Part shown: piece by piece, positions 44,239 to 53,386 of the stretch
Layout: the number at the start of each line of letters is the position of its first letter
Position numbering within the stretch: the first letter of the stretch is position 1
Source of the DNA: Streptomyces sp. NBC_00414
GTDB taxonomy: Bacteria > Actinomycetota > Actinomycetes > Streptomycetales > Streptomycetaceae
DNA length: 64,000 nucleotides
Reading direction: 5' to 3'
Assembly: GCF_036038375.1 (NCBI RefSeq)
Contig: NZ_CP107935.1
Location: 4,092,001 to 4,156,000 of the forward strand
Translations under genes and position numbers: made by a program
Notes under the pieces: generated by a model
What the model was told of the DNA's origin: nothing
Database searches by the model: none
The model's input: only the letters and a program-made list of their open reading frames with translations

Positions 44239-44436
44239 ACCGAAGACGCTAGGAAGCGATTCCGATCACCGGCCCAACCGGAATACAACAAAGGGTTAAC
44301 AGCACACCGCCGAATGGCGAATCGGCCTCGGATCGGCACGCAATAAGACCTGGTTCACCATTCCGCCACGTGTCGTTCACCTGACATCTCACCGGCGGTC
44401 AAGACGAATGCCGGGCCGCCGCCTAACGTCACACGG

Positions 44437-45414
44437 GTGGTCAAGCTCTCCGTCATCGTGCCGTTCTACAACGTGCAGCAATATGCGCCCGACACCCTGA
44501 AAAGTCTGCGTGCGAACGCACGCGACGACTTCGAGTTCATTCTCGTCGACGACTGTTCCCGCGACGAGACGCCGGACATCCTCGCGCGCGCGGAGCGCGA
44601 GCTCCCGGGCGCGGTGCATGTCAGACACGAGCAGAACGGGGGGCTGGCCACCGCGCGCAACACAGGCATCGACGAGGCGCGTGGCGAGTACCTCACGTTC
44701 CTCGACGGGGACGACTGGCTCGCCCCCGGCTACTACGAGCAACTGCTCGCCTCCATAGAGGGGCTGGGCTGCGACTTCGTGCGCACGGACCATGTCCAGT
44801 GCACCGCGCGGGCCCGCACCCTCCACCGTGTGCCGCACGGCAGGCGCGGTGTCGTACTGGATCCGCGCGAGGCGATCCTGCCCGCCGACCGCTCCACCTC
44901 CGTCGACTACGCGTACGCGTGGGCCGGCATCTACCACCGCCGGCTGGCCGACCGGGGCCTGCTGCACTTCACCGACGGGCTGCGCACGGCCGAGGACCGG
45001 CCGTGGATCTGGAAGCTGCACCGGGAGGCGGAATCGTTCGCCACGGTGGGCCTGCTCGGCGTGTTCTACCGGCGCGGTGTCGCCTCGTCACTGACGCAGA
45101 TCGGTGACGTACGGCAGCTGGATTTCATTCGCGCGTTCGACCAGGTGGTAAGTGAGACGGCACAGGACCGGGACGCGGATAAACTCCTGCCGAAGGCCGT
45201 GCGGACCTACTGTGCGATTATTTCCCATCATCTGGGATCCATCGAAAGGTTCGAGCCGCCCGTGGCACGGAAACTGAAGTCGATGAGTGCCGTCGCATTG
45301 CGGCGTATGCCGCAGGACGTCCTCGATGACGCCCTCGACTCCATGGACATACAGCGCGCGACGCGACTGCGTCGGCTGCGCCGTCGTCCGGCCGCCGCGG
45401 GGGTGTCCGCGTGA
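44437..45414 (+). CDS. family 2 glycosyltransferase
   Basis: The 325-residue protein is a GT2 enzyme: LSVIVPFYNVQQYAPDTLKSL, EFILVDDCSRDETPDI, NGGLATARNTGIDEARGEYLTFLDGDDWLAPGYY with the DxD metal motif, and TAEDRPWIWKLH. It lacks membrane helices, so it acts on the cytosolic face on a lipid-linked or primer acceptor. GTG 44437 starts the conserved strand. It overlaps the next gene by 4 bp (GTGA). Confidence 0.9.
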   Translation: MVKLSVIVPFYNVQQYAPDTLKSLRANARDDFEFILVDDCSRDETPDILARAERELPGAVHVRHEQNGGLATARNTGIDEARGEYLTFLDGDDWLAPGYYEQLLASIEGLGCDFVRTDHVQCTARARTLHRVPHGRRGVVLDPREAILPADRSTSVDYAYAWAGIYHRRLADRGLLHFTDGLRTAEDRPWIWKLHREAESFATVGLLGVFYRRGVASSLTQIGDVRQLDFIRAFDQVVSETAQDRDADKLLPKAVRTYCAIISHHLGSIERFEPPVARKLKSMSAVALRRMPQDVLDDALDSMDIQRATRLRRLRRRPAAAGVSA

Positions 45415-46745
45415 CGACCCAGATCTTCATGGCGTCGACGCTGTACGGCACGGCGACGCTCGCCGCGGCCGTCGACTCCGGCTGCTTCCGGCCCGCGGAC
45501 CGCCGCATCCTGCTCGTCTCCAACAACTCGGCGACGCCCGAGACGACACCCGGCGTCGACGAGATGCCCGGCTTCACGCAACTGCGCGGCCGGTTCGACG
45601 ACGTGATCTCGTGGAACGAGACCATCTCTCCCTTCCACCCCGGCGGTTGGGCCCCGCGGCTCGACGACGTACCCCTGTGGGAGCGGCATCTGCGGCTCGC
45701 CTGGGGGCTCGGTGACGACGACGTGGAACTGACCGTCGAGTCGATCCAGGTGAACCCCGCGCTCGGCCTCACCCAGATCTTCACCGGCGCCCCCGTCACC
45801 GTCTACGCCGACGGCCTGATGAGCTACGGCCCGACCCGCAGCAAGATCGACCCGCTGGTCGGCACCCGGATCGACCGGCTCCTCCACCTCGACCTGGTGC
45901 CGGGCCTGACTCCGCTGCTGCTCACGGAGTTCGGCGTCGAGCCGGAGATCGTGCCGACCACGACCTTCACCGACGTCCTCACCGAACTCGTCAAGACCGG
46001 CGACGACCTGCCGGCCATCGACGAACCGGCCCTGCTGCTCGGCCAGTACCTCTCCGCCCTCGGCATCCTCACCGCAGAGGAGGAGGAGGACCTGCACGTA
46101 CGGATGCTCAAGGGCGCCGTCGAACTCGGCCACGAGCGGCTGGTGTTCAAGCCGCACCCCAGCGCGCCGGCCCGCTGGTCGCGCGCCCTGGAGAAGGAGG
46201 CCGAGCGGATCGGCGCCGACCTCACCGTGCTCGACACCCCGGTCCTCGCCGAGGTGCTCTACCAGCGGATGCGCCCCGCGCTGGTCGTCGGCTGCTTCTC
46301 CACCGCACTGCTCACCGCCTCCGCGCTGTACGGCCTCCCGGTCGCCCGCATCGGCACCGGCCCGCTCCTCGAACGCCTCACCCCGTACGAGAACAGCAAC
46401 CGCGTCCCCGTCACGATCGTGGACGCCCTGCTCCCGGAGCTGACGGACCGCGCGGCGGTCCTTGAGCAGCGCGAGGGCATGACCGCCGACGAACTGTCCG
46501 AACTCGTAAGAGCTGTGGGCTTCGCCATGCAGCCCAAGATCTACCCGGACACCCGGCCGGACGCCGAGCAGTACCTGACGCGGCGTCTGAACACCCACAC
46601 CTGGCGTTACTTCAAGCGGCGACGCCTCACCTCACTGGGACTGCCCGGCGCGGTGCCGGCCCAGCTCGCCTTCATTCCGCGCAACGCGACCGTACGACGT
46701 GTGGCCAAGCGCGCCCGATCCCTGAAGAGGGCAACGCTGGGATGA
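45411..46745 (+). CDS. polysialyltransferase family glycosyltransferase
   Basis: The 444-residue protein starts TTQIFMASTLYGTATLAAAVDSG and has the bacterial polysialyltransferase signs VYADGLMSYGPTRSKID, LVFKPHPSAPARW (the catalytic HP motif) and VVGCFSTALLTASALYGLPVARIG (SS/ST motif). Together with NeuB and NeuA this supports a polymer with a nonulosonic acid in its chain. GTG 45411 overlaps the upstream stop; ATG of the acyltransferase overlaps its own stop. Confidence 0.85.
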   Translation: MTTQIFMASTLYGTATLAAAVDSGCFRPADRRILLVSNNSATPETTPGVDEMPGFTQLRGRFDDVISWNETISPFHPGGWAPRLDDVPLWERHLRLAWGLGDDDVELTVESIQVNPALGLTQIFTGAPVTVYADGLMSYGPTRSKIDPLVGTRIDRLLHLDLVPGLTPLLLTEFGVEPEIVPTTTFTDVLTELVKTGDDLPAIDEPALLLGQYLSALGILTAEEEEDLHVRMLKGAVELGHERLVFKPHPSAPARWSRALEKEAERIGADLTVLDTPVLAEVLYQRMRPALVVGCFSTALLTASALYGLPVARIGTGPLLERLTPYENSNRVPVTIVDALLPELTDRAAVLEQREGMTADELSELVRAVGFAMQPKIYPDTRPDAEQYLTRRLNTHTWRYFKRRRLTSLGLPGAVPAQLAFIPRNATVRRVAKRARSLKRATLG

Positions 46746-47893
46746 GCACCATCAATTCGTCGCCCGCCCCGACGGCCGCTCCCGCGGCCGAGGCGGGCGA
46801 CAGCACCGCTGTCCCGCCCCGGATAGTTCCCCGCAAGCACGCGCCGCGGCTGCGCGCGCTCGACGGGCTCCGGCTGATCGCCGCGCTGATGGTCGCCGCG
46901 TACCACTACGGCGGCCGGGACGGCGAGGTGAGCGAGGCCTGGGGCACCTCGCCGCAGCTCCAGTTCCCCACGCTGCACACGTGGTTCGCGTACGGCTGCC
47001 TGGGCGTGCAGGTCTTCTTCGTGATCAGCGGCTTCGTGATCTGCATGAGCGGCTGGGGGAGGACCCTGCGCTCGTTCTTCGCCTCGCGGGTCTCCCGGCT
47101 GATGCCGGCGTACTGGGCGGCGGTCGTCCTCGTCACGGCCGTCTTCGCCCTTCCCGCGGTCGCGTACCACGCCGTCTCCCCCAGCGACGCGCTGGTGAAC
47201 ATGACGCTCCTGCAGCAACCGCTGGGCGCCGACCGGGTGCTCGGCGTCTGCTGGACGCTCTGGGCGGAGGTCCGCTTCTACGCGCTGTTCGCGCTCTGTG
47301 TGGTCCTGCCGGGTGCGACGCGGCAGCGCGTCATCCTGTTCTGCGCGAGCTGGACCCTCGCCGCGGCGATCGCCCAGGAGGCGCGGCAGCCGCTGCTCGA
47401 CCTGATCCTGATGCCCGAGTACGCGCCGTTCTTCATCGGCGGCATCGGCCTCTACCTCGTCCACCGCGACCGGCGCGACGCGTACGCCTGGGGCATCGTG
47501 GGCGTCAGCTGGCTGATCGGCCAGCACTACGCGGTGGCGACGCTGTGGCACGCGCCCGATCCGGACTTCTTCTCGAACCGGACCTCGACCGGGATCGTCC
47601 TCGTCGTCACCCTCGGCTTCCTGGCGGTCGCCGCGGTGGCGCTGGGCTGGCTGAGCCGGGCGAACTGGCCCTGGCTGACGGTGGCCGGGGCGCTGACGTA
47701 CCCGTTCTACCTGGTCCACGAGCACCTGGGCTGGGTCGCCATCAAGGCCTACCACCAGAGCCTGGGCCTCCCGTCGTACGCGACCGCGGCGCTGACGGTC
47801 GTGACGATGCTGACCCTGGCGTGGCTGCTGAACCGCTACGTCGAGGACCGGTTGACGCCGCGGCTGCGCTCGGCACTGTCGAAACCGCGCTGA
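46742..47893 (+). CDS. acyltransferase 3 family membrane protein
   Basis: The 383-residue protein has about ten membrane helices and the acyltransferase-3 motifs RLRALDGLRLIAALMVAAYHYGG, FFVISGFVICMSG, RVSRLMPAYW and FYLVHEHLGW. Members of this family O-acetylate surface polysaccharides, so it may acetylate the nonulosonic polymer. It closes the plus-strand half of the cluster and is translationally coupled to the polysialyltransferase gene. Confidence 0.9.
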   Translation: MSTINSSPAPTAAPAAEAGDSTAVPPRIVPRKHAPRLRALDGLRLIAALMVAAYHYGGRDGEVSEAWGTSPQLQFPTLHTWFAYGCLGVQVFFVISGFVICMSGWGRTLRSFFASRVSRLMPAYWAAVVLVTAVFALPAVAYHAVSPSDALVNMTLLQQPLGADRVLGVCWTLWAEVRFYALFALCVVLPGATRQRVILFCASWTLAAAIAQEARQPLLDLILMPEYAPFFIGGIGLYLVHRDRRDAYAWGIVGVSWLIGQHYAVATLWHAPDPDFFSNRTSTGIVLVVTLGFLAVAAVALGWLSRANWPWLTVAGALTYPFYLVHEHLGWVAIKAYHQSLGLPSYATAALTVVTMLTLAWLLNRYVEDRLTPRLRSALSKPR

Positions 47894-48045
47894 ACGTCCG
47901 CGAGGATCTCGCCGAGCGCGTCGCCGGCCTCGTCGATGAGGTCGGCGAGTTCGGACATCCGGCGGGCGAGTTCGGCCCGGGCGGCGGGGTCTGGGACGAA
48001 GTCGACGAGCGCCGGGGCCGACTCGTCCGGGTCAGTCGGTTCCAC
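47836..48045 (-). CDS. small acidic helical protein
   Basis: The possible 69-residue product (MEPTDPDESAPALVDFVPDP, then AARAELARRMSELADLIDEAGDALGEILAD) has a convincing amphipathic helix. GTG 48045 overlaps the TetR stop by 14 bp, so it could be coupled to that gene. Its 3' end overlaps the acyltransferase gene on the other strand by 58 bp, which lowers confidence. It resembles no family I know. Confidence 0.5.
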   Translation of the reverse strand: MEPTDPDESAPALVDFVPDPAARAELARRMSELADLIDEAGDALGEILADVQRGFDSAERSRGVNRSST

Positions 48046-48673
48046 GGCGTGCCTCGATCCCGGCCAGCAGCAGCATGAGCCCCTCCTCGAATCCCTCGTC
48101 GTACCCCTCGAAGATGGCTGAGCCCGCGGCGGCCGACAGGGGGTGGTCGGCGAGCATCTCGGCCCGCGCGTCCACGTCGTACCCCTCGCGGCGCTCGCCC
48201 GGCAGGGGATACACGCCCTGCTCCTCGGTGACGAAGCCCAGCGTGTACAGGTACGCGGTGGTGAAGGCGCGTACCGCCTGCCGGAGGGTGAACCCGGCGT
48301 CCACGAGGGCCCGCAGGTTCTCCTCCATCTGGGCGGCGTGCTCGGTGCCGGTGAAGCGGGAACCGCTGAAGACCTTGGCCCCGTCGCGATAGCTCAGCAG
48401 CGCCGCGCGCAGACCGCGGTTGGCCATCAGGAGCCGCTCGCGCCAGTCCGTGTCCGGCGGGATCGAGGTACCGGCGATCATCCGCCGGTACATCTGCGTC
48501 GCCATCTCGTCCAGCAGCGCCTGCTTGTCCTTGAAGTGCCAGTAGAGGGCGGGCGCCTTGACGTCCAGCTCCTTGGCGATGACCCGGAGGCTGAGGCCGT
48601 TGAGCCCGACCTCGTTCAGCAGACGCAGCGCCGTGTCGGCCACCAGTGTTCGGTCGATCTTCCCTACAGCCAC
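48032..48673 (-). CDS. TetR-family repressor
   Basis: The 213-residue protein has the TetR helix-turn-helix (DTALRLLNEVGLNGLSLRVIAKELDVKAPALYWHFKDKQALLDEM) and a C-terminal region like the TetR class proper (TetR_C, helices around RAFTTAYLYTLGFVTEEQG). It is divergent from the FAD monooxygenase gene and two matching palindromes lie in between, so it very likely represses that gene and itself until a ligand binds. Confidence 0.93.
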   Translation of the reverse strand: MAVGKIDRTLVADTALRLLNEVGLNGLSLRVIAKELDVKAPALYWHFKDKQALLDEMATQMYRRMIAGTSIPPDTDWRERLLMANRGLRAALLSYRDGAKVFSGSRFTGTEHAAQMEENLRALVDAGFTLRQAVRAFTTAYLYTLGFVTEEQGVYPLPGERREGYDVDARAEMLADHPLSAAAGSAIFEGYDEGFEEGLMLLLAGIEARRGTD

Positions 48674-48700
48674 GGTCGCACCCTATCCGGAGGCCCCCCC

Positions 48701-48757
48701 TTGACAGCTTAACGGCGTTAAGCGCATCCTCGACCCATGGAACTTAACGACGTTAAG
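48701..48757. promoter_or_regulatory. two TetR operators CTTAACGnCGTTAAG and a -35 box
   Basis: Palindromes CTTAACGGCGTTAAG (48708-48722) and CTTAACGACGTTAAG (48743-48757) differ only at the centre. A consensus -35 TTGACA (48701-48706) immediately precedes the first, which would occupy the promoter spacer; the second covers the translation-start region of the monooxygenase gene. Confidence 0.85.
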
Positions 48758-50308
48758 GAGATGCCCGCCGTGAATGCTGTCGTGGACACTGCCGTGAACT
48801 CTGTCGTGGACACCGCCGCCGTACCGGCCGAGACCGATGTGCTGATCGTGGGCGCCGGGCCCACCGGACTGGCCCTCGCGCTCGACCTCGCCCGGCGCGG
48901 CGTGCGCGCCCTCGTCGTCGAGCGGTCCGCCACCCTCTTCCCGGGCTCGCGGGGCAAGGGGATCCAGCCACGCACGCAGGAGGTCTTCGACGACTTCGGC
49001 GTGCTGGACGCGCTCCGGGCGGGGGGCGGCACGTACCCCGTCGGGATGATCTGGAAGGACGGCAGGCGGCAGGGCGAGCACCGCATGTTCGACGAGGTGG
49101 AGGCGACGGAGGCCGAGCCGTACGCGGGCTTCGCGCTGATGGTGCCGCAGTGGCGGACGCAGGAGATCCTGTTCGCGCGGCTGGCCGAGCTGGGCGGCGG
49201 CGTCGCCTTCGGCCGGGAGCTGGCGGGCCTCGCCCAGGACGCCGACGGCGTGACGGCGAGCTTCACGTCCGGCACCCCGGTGCGCGCCCGCTATGCCGTC
49301 GCCGCGGACGGCGGCCGGTCCGTCGTACGGCGCGCGCTGGGCATCGGCATGACCGGCGAGACCGTGGACCCGGCTCCGGCACTGGTCGCGGACATCCGCG
49401 TCACCGGCCTCGACCGCGACAACTGGCACTTCTTCCCGCCCACCGACACCACCGACGACGAGGGCGGCGGCAAGGGTGCCGGCAGGAACGGCCGGGGGCT
49501 CCAGGGCGGCTTCCTGGGGATCTGCCCCCTGCCCCACACCGAGGACTTCCAGCTGGCGGCCGGCTTCGCGGACCCGTCCGCCGAACCGGACCTGTCCCTC
49601 GACGGCATCCGCAAGCTGGTCGCCACCCGGACGCACCTGTCCGCGGACGACGTGACCGAGGTCCGCTGGGCCTCCGACTTCCGGCCGCGTGCCGCGATGG
49701 CGGACCGGTTCCGGGACGGGCGGGTCTTCCTGGCGGGCGACGCGGCGCACGTCCACTCGCCCGCGGGCGGCCAGGGCCTCAACACCAGCGTCCAGGACGC
49801 CTACAACCTGGGCTGGAAGCTCGCGGCCGTGCTGCGGGGGTCCGCTCCGGCCGCCCTCCTCGACTCGTACGAGGCGGAGCGGATGCCCGTCGCCGCGCAG
49901 ATGCTGGGCCTGTCCACCGGTGTCCACCGCGGCGAGGTGCGGCGCGGTGCGGCCACCCAGCAACTCGGCCTCGGCTACCGGGACTCGGCGCTCGCGGTGG
50001 AGACCCGCCCGGACCTGCCCGAGGGGGCCCTGCGCGCGGGCGACCGCGCACCGGACGGCACCCGGGCCGGGATCCGCCTCTTCGACGCCTTCCGGGGCCC
50101 GCACTGGACACTGCTCACGGTCGGCACGGACACCGAGGTGCCGGACCTCCCCGGCACCCGCACGGTCCGCTTCCCCGCCTACGAGGCGTACGGGACCGGG
50201 GTGTTCCTCGTCCGCCCCGACGGTTACGTGGGCTGGGCGGGCGAGTCGGCGCGGGGCCTCGCGGAGTACGCGGCGCTCGTGGGCGTCAGCGCCCAGGCCC
50301 CGTCCTGA
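48737..50308 (+). CDS. FAD-dependent aromatic monooxygenase (PheA/TfdB-like)
   Basis: The protein (up to 523 residues) has the FAD-binding loop DVLIVGAGPTGLALALDLARRG, the DG motif AAVADGGRSVVRR-like segment (YAVAADGGRSVVRRALGI) and GD motif FLAGDAAHVHSPAGGQGLNTSVQDAYNLGWKLA, then a thioredoxin-like tail. Such enzymes hydroxylate phenols or polyketide-like aromatics, including antibiotics. Start choice is open: ATG 48737 gives the longest form; GTG 48770 is 9 bp from the AAGGAG at 48755. The N terminus has a duplicated 24-bp unit encoding VNAVVDTA/VNSVVDTA. Confidence 0.9.
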   Translation: MELNDVKEMPAVNAVVDTAVNSVVDTAAVPAETDVLIVGAGPTGLALALDLARRGVRALVVERSATLFPGSRGKGIQPRTQEVFDDFGVLDALRAGGGTYPVGMIWKDGRRQGEHRMFDEVEATEAEPYAGFALMVPQWRTQEILFARLAELGGGVAFGRELAGLAQDADGVTASFTSGTPVRARYAVAADGGRSVVRRALGIGMTGETVDPAPALVADIRVTGLDRDNWHFFPPTDTTDDEGGGKGAGRNGRGLQGGFLGICPLPHTEDFQLAAGFADPSAEPDLSLDGIRKLVATRTHLSADDVTEVRWASDFRPRAAMADRFRDGRVFLAGDAAHVHSPAGGQGLNTSVQDAYNLGWKLAAVLRGSAPAALLDSYEAERMPVAAQMLGLSTGVHRGEVRRGAATQQLGLGYRDSALAVETRPDLPEGALRAGDRAPDGTRAGIRLFDAFRGPHWTLLTVGTDTEVPDLPGTRTVRFPAYEAYGTGVFLVRPDGYVGWAGESARGLAEYAALVGVSAQAPS

Positions 50309-50334
50309 GCGGACCTGCCCCGAACGGACCCGTC

Positions 50335-50988
50335 CTAGACGGAGCCGGCGAGGGACAGCTTGACGGCGAAGCCCAGGAAGAGGGCGCCGGCGGCGGAGGT
50401 GGCCCCCGCGGACAGCCTCCTGCGCCGCCGGAAGGCGGCGGCGAGCTTCGTCCCGCCGAATATCAGCGCGCTGAGGTACAGGAAGCTCGCCACCTGGGCG
50501 AAGGCACCGAGCACGACGAAGGAGACGGCCGGATACGCGTAGCCCGGGTCCACGAACTGCACGAAGAAGGCCACGAAGAACAGGATCGCCTTCGGGTTGA
50601 ACAGACTGATGACGAGTGCCCGCCGGAAGGGCCGCTCCTCGACGGCCGGCGGGGCTGCCTCCTCGGCTTCGCCCCGCTCCCGCCGGGTCCGCCACATCTC
50701 CCACGCGGCCCGCAGCATCCCGAAGGCCAGCCAGGTCAGATATCCGGCGCCCGCGTACTTCACGATCCCGAACACCAGGGCGTTGGTCTGCAGCAGGGAC
50801 GCGACACCGGCCGCGGACAGCGTCATCAGCACCGCGTCACCGCACCAGACCCCGGCGGAGGCCTGATAGCCGGTCCTGACGCCCCGTCGCGCGGCGACGG
50901 ACAGCACGTAGAGCGAGTTCGGCCCCGGCAACAGGACGATCAGCACGAGACCCACGAGATAGGTGGGGAGATCCGTTACGCCAAGCAT
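50335..50988 (-). CDS. LysE-family exporter
   Basis: The 217-residue membrane protein has six helices and the LysE/RhtB signature LVLIVLLPGPNSLYVLSVAARRGVRTGYQASAGVWCGD, closest in style to leucine exporters (LeuE). It probably exports an amino acid. ATG 50988 starts the conserved part; no clear Shine-Dalgarno is seen. It converges on the monooxygenase gene with 26 bp between stops. Confidence 0.9.
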   Translation of the reverse strand: MLGVTDLPTYLVGLVLIVLLPGPNSLYVLSVAARRGVRTGYQASAGVWCGDAVLMTLSAAGVASLLQTNALVFGIVKYAGAGYLTWLAFGMLRAAWEMWRTRRERGEAEEAAPPAVEERPFRRALVISLFNPKAILFFVAFFVQFVDPGYAYPAVSFVVLGAFAQVASFLYLSALIFGGTKLAAAFRRRRRLSAGATSAAGALFLGFAVKLSLAGSV

Positions 50989-51129
50989 GAAAGGCAGTGT
51001 CGCATCCGGGTATGACACCGCACGATGGGGTTCTGCCGGATGAGACAGCCGCTCGGATGTCGCCGCGGCACATCGGACCGGGACGAGGACCGGATCGATG
51101 GGCGGCGCGATGAGCAGCGGGGGGTTCAC

Positions 51130-51981
51130 ATGCGTACATCAGGTGTGTTGCGTTCGTCAGGTGTGTGGAGATCAGCCGCGGCGGCGACGGTGCTGGCGGC
51201 ACTCGTCGCGGTGAGCGGGTGCACCATCCAGCCGGCCGGCCCACCGGGCACGTCACCGGCCGCCACGCCGCCGTCCGCCGGTGCGTCGTCACCGGCCGGC
51301 CGCTCCCCCGGCGACGCCAAGCCGCCGAGTTCCGCCGGGCAGCCCGCGTCCGAGGTCCTGTGGTCGCCGGGCGACCGGGGCAAAGACGTACGGGAGTTGC
51401 AGGCCCGGCTGCGCGAGGTCCTGTGGCTCTACGAGGGGCCGACGGGGACGTACGACGCCTCGACGGTCTACGCCGTCAAGGGTTTCCAGGGCAAGCGCGG
51501 CCTGCCGAGGACCGGCACCACGGACTCGGTGACCTGGCAGCGGCTGCTGGGGATGACGCACGAACCGGGCAAGTGGGATCTGTACGCGTCCGGCGGCCAG
51601 CCGGCCGCGAAGCCGGACCCGCGCTGTATGACGGGCCGGGTGCTGTGCATCAGCAAGACCAGCCGCACCCTGCGCTGGATGATCGACGGCCGGACGGTCT
51701 CGACGATGGCGGTGCGCTTCGGCACGGAGTACACACCCACCCGAGAAGGTGTCTTCAACGTCTACTTCAAGTCGCGCCATCATGTGTCGACGCTCTACGA
51801 CTCGCCCATGCCGTACGCGATGTTCTTCAGTGGCGGCCAGGCGGTCCACTACTCCGCGGACTTCGCGGGGACGGGCTACTACGGGGGCTCGCACGGCTGT
51901 GTGAACGTACGGGACGAGGGGAAGATCGCGGCGCTGTTCTCGCAGGTGAGGAACGGCGACAAGGTCGTCGTCTACTGGTGA
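51130..51981 (+). CDS. L,D-transpeptidase lipoprotein with peptidoglycan-binding domain
   Basis: The 283-residue protein has a lipoprotein signal (lipobox VSGC near residue 30), a Pro/Ser-rich tether, a PG-binding-1 domain (SPGDRGKDVRELQARLREVLWLYEGPTGTYDASTV) and a YkuD domain with catalytic HGC in YGGSHGCVNVRD. It would form 3-3 cross-links or attach proteins to peptidoglycan outside the membrane. GGGGGG lies 5 bp before ATG 51130. A hairpin terminator follows. Confidence 0.92.
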   Translation: MRTSGVLRSSGVWRSAAAATVLAALVAVSGCTIQPAGPPGTSPAATPPSAGASSPAGRSPGDAKPPSSAGQPASEVLWSPGDRGKDVRELQARLREVLWLYEGPTGTYDASTVYAVKGFQGKRGLPRTGTTDSVTWQRLLGMTHEPGKWDLYASGGQPAAKPDPRCMTGRVLCISKTSRTLRWMIDGRTVSTMAVRFGTEYTPTREGVFNVYFKSRHHVSTLYDSPMPYAMFFSGGQAVHYSADFAGTGYYGGSHGCVNVRDEGKIAALFSQVRNGDKVVVYW

Positions 51982-52007
51982 GGGACCCGCGGCGGAGAAG
52001 GTGTGCG

Positions 52008-52046
52008 GGCGCGGGCGGGACCGGGGGAACGTGTCCCGCCCGCGCC
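52008..52046. terminator. perfect 14-bp hairpin after the L,D-transpeptidase gene
   Basis: GGCGCGGGCGGGAC (52008-52021) pairs with 52033-52046. It lies 26 bp beyond the stop codon. The rest of the gap to 52250 shows nothing further. Confidence 0.8.
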
Positions 52047-52249
52047 TCTGTGCACTGAGCCGTGAGTACGGGGGGAACCCCGGCTCGTGCGACAGCCGAT
52101 GACCAGTCGGCTCGCTTATTACTGCGTCGGGACGGCTGAAAATGTCACACCGGGACGACAAAAGCGTGTAGACGGAACGAAAGCGCAGGTCAGGAGCGGG
52201 AAGCCACCGGCGAGGTCACCCCGGGGCCGCCCGAAGGCCGCCCGACAGA

Positions 52250-53386
52250 TCAGGGAGAGAGCACCCGGGAGGGCACCGAGGCCAGGGGCTCGTCGAGGGT
52301 GCTGATCCGCGGGGCCGGGGCCGCCGCGTCGTCCTCGCTCCGGAACGTGCCTGTGTGGCCGCGGTCGTCCCCGCCGTGGCCGCCGCCGTCACCACCATCG
52401 CCGCCGCCGTAGTCGCCGCCGCGGTCGTCCCCGTTCCCGTTGCCGCTGCCGCCCTTGCCCGCGTCTCCGCGTCCGGACCTGGGGTCGCTCCAGTCGTCGC
52501 CGGAGTCGTGGCGGTTCCGGTCCTTCAGGATGGCCCTGCAGTACTTCTGCACCTGCTCGGCGCCCCGGGCCGCGTCCTCCAGGGTGCGTCTGCGCCCGGC
52601 GTCGAGCTCCTTGCCGTCACGGTAGTCACGGCAGGCGGAGGCGATCTTGGCCCACCGCGTGCCCGGCCGGTCCTCCCGCCGGGTCTCGTCGGAGTCGGGC
52701 TGCGCGCCGGTACCCGTGTTCCCGTGTGCCTCGCCGCTCGGGGCGGAGCTCTCGCCGGTCGGCGCGCCGGCGCTGCCCTCGGGCCGCGGATCGTCGCCGC
52801 CGCGGGTCTCCCCGGGGGACGGCGTGACGAGCGGGCGGTCCGGGGTGACGGCGGCCGTCGCGGAGGCGCCGGGTTCCGGTTCGCCGCCGCCGAAGGCCAG
52901 GACACCGGCGGTGGCGGCCACGGCGACTCCGCCGATCATCCCCGCGGCCAGCGCGGCGGCGAATCCGTAGCGCACCGGGCGGCCCCACAGGGAGGGGGCG
53001 CGGCGGTCCGTGTCGGAACGGCGGATCTGGACGAGCCCCGCGTCCAGGAAGTCCGGGGAGGCTCTCTGGGACGGGAAGGGCGCGGAGGAACGCGTACGGG
53101 CGGCCCCGGCGAGGGCCGCCTCCTCGCTCCGGCCGGAGCGCGCCGTGCGGAACGCGGCCAACGCGGCGTCCTCGCCCGGGAGTTCAGCACTGTTCGGCGC
53201 GGTTTCGGCACTGAGCGCGCCCAGGGAGCCGAGTGCCTCGGCGAGCCGGTCGGCCTGGCCGCGGATGTCGGCGTCGACGGCTTCGAGCGGCTCTCCGCGC
53301 AGCAGTCGTTCCGCCGCGTCGCGGTCCAGCCACCGGCCAGGGGGCCTGGGGTTCTCCCCCGGGAAGACACAGCGCTCGTCGCCCAT
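52250..53386 (-). CDS. single-pass membrane protein paired with ECF sigma factor, acidic Gly/Asp tail
   Basis: The 378-residue protein has a cytosolic N-terminal half of about 140 residues, one transmembrane helix (FAAALAAGMIGGVAVAATAGVLAF) and an outer part with two conserved cysteines (ASACRDYRDGK, VQKYCRAIL). It ends in a Gly/Asp/His-rich tail (GGSGNGNGDDRGGDYGGGDGG). The start overlaps the stop of the sigma gene. Position and layout suggest an anti-sigma factor, but the HxxxCxxC zinc motif is absent. The tail carries net negative charge, unlike the Lys-rich tail of the paralog at 54390-55214. Confidence 0.8.
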   Translation of the reverse strand: MGDERCVFPGENPRPPGRWLDRDAAERLLRGEPLEAVDADIRGQADRLAEALGSLGALSAETAPNSAELPGEDAALAAFRTARSGRSEEAALAGAARTRSSAPFPSQRASPDFLDAGLVQIRRSDTDRRAPSLWGRPVRYGFAAALAAGMIGGVAVAATAGVLAFGGGEPEPGASATAAVTPDRPLVTPSPGETRGGDDPRPEGSAGAPTGESSAPSGEAHGNTGTGAQPDSDETRREDRPGTRWAKIASACRDYRDGKELDAGRRRTLEDAARGAEQVQKYCRAILKDRNRHDSGDDWSDPRSGRGDAGKGGSGNGNGDDRGGDYGGGDGGDGGGHGGDDRGHTGTFRSEDDAAAPAPRISTLDEPLASVPSRVLSP

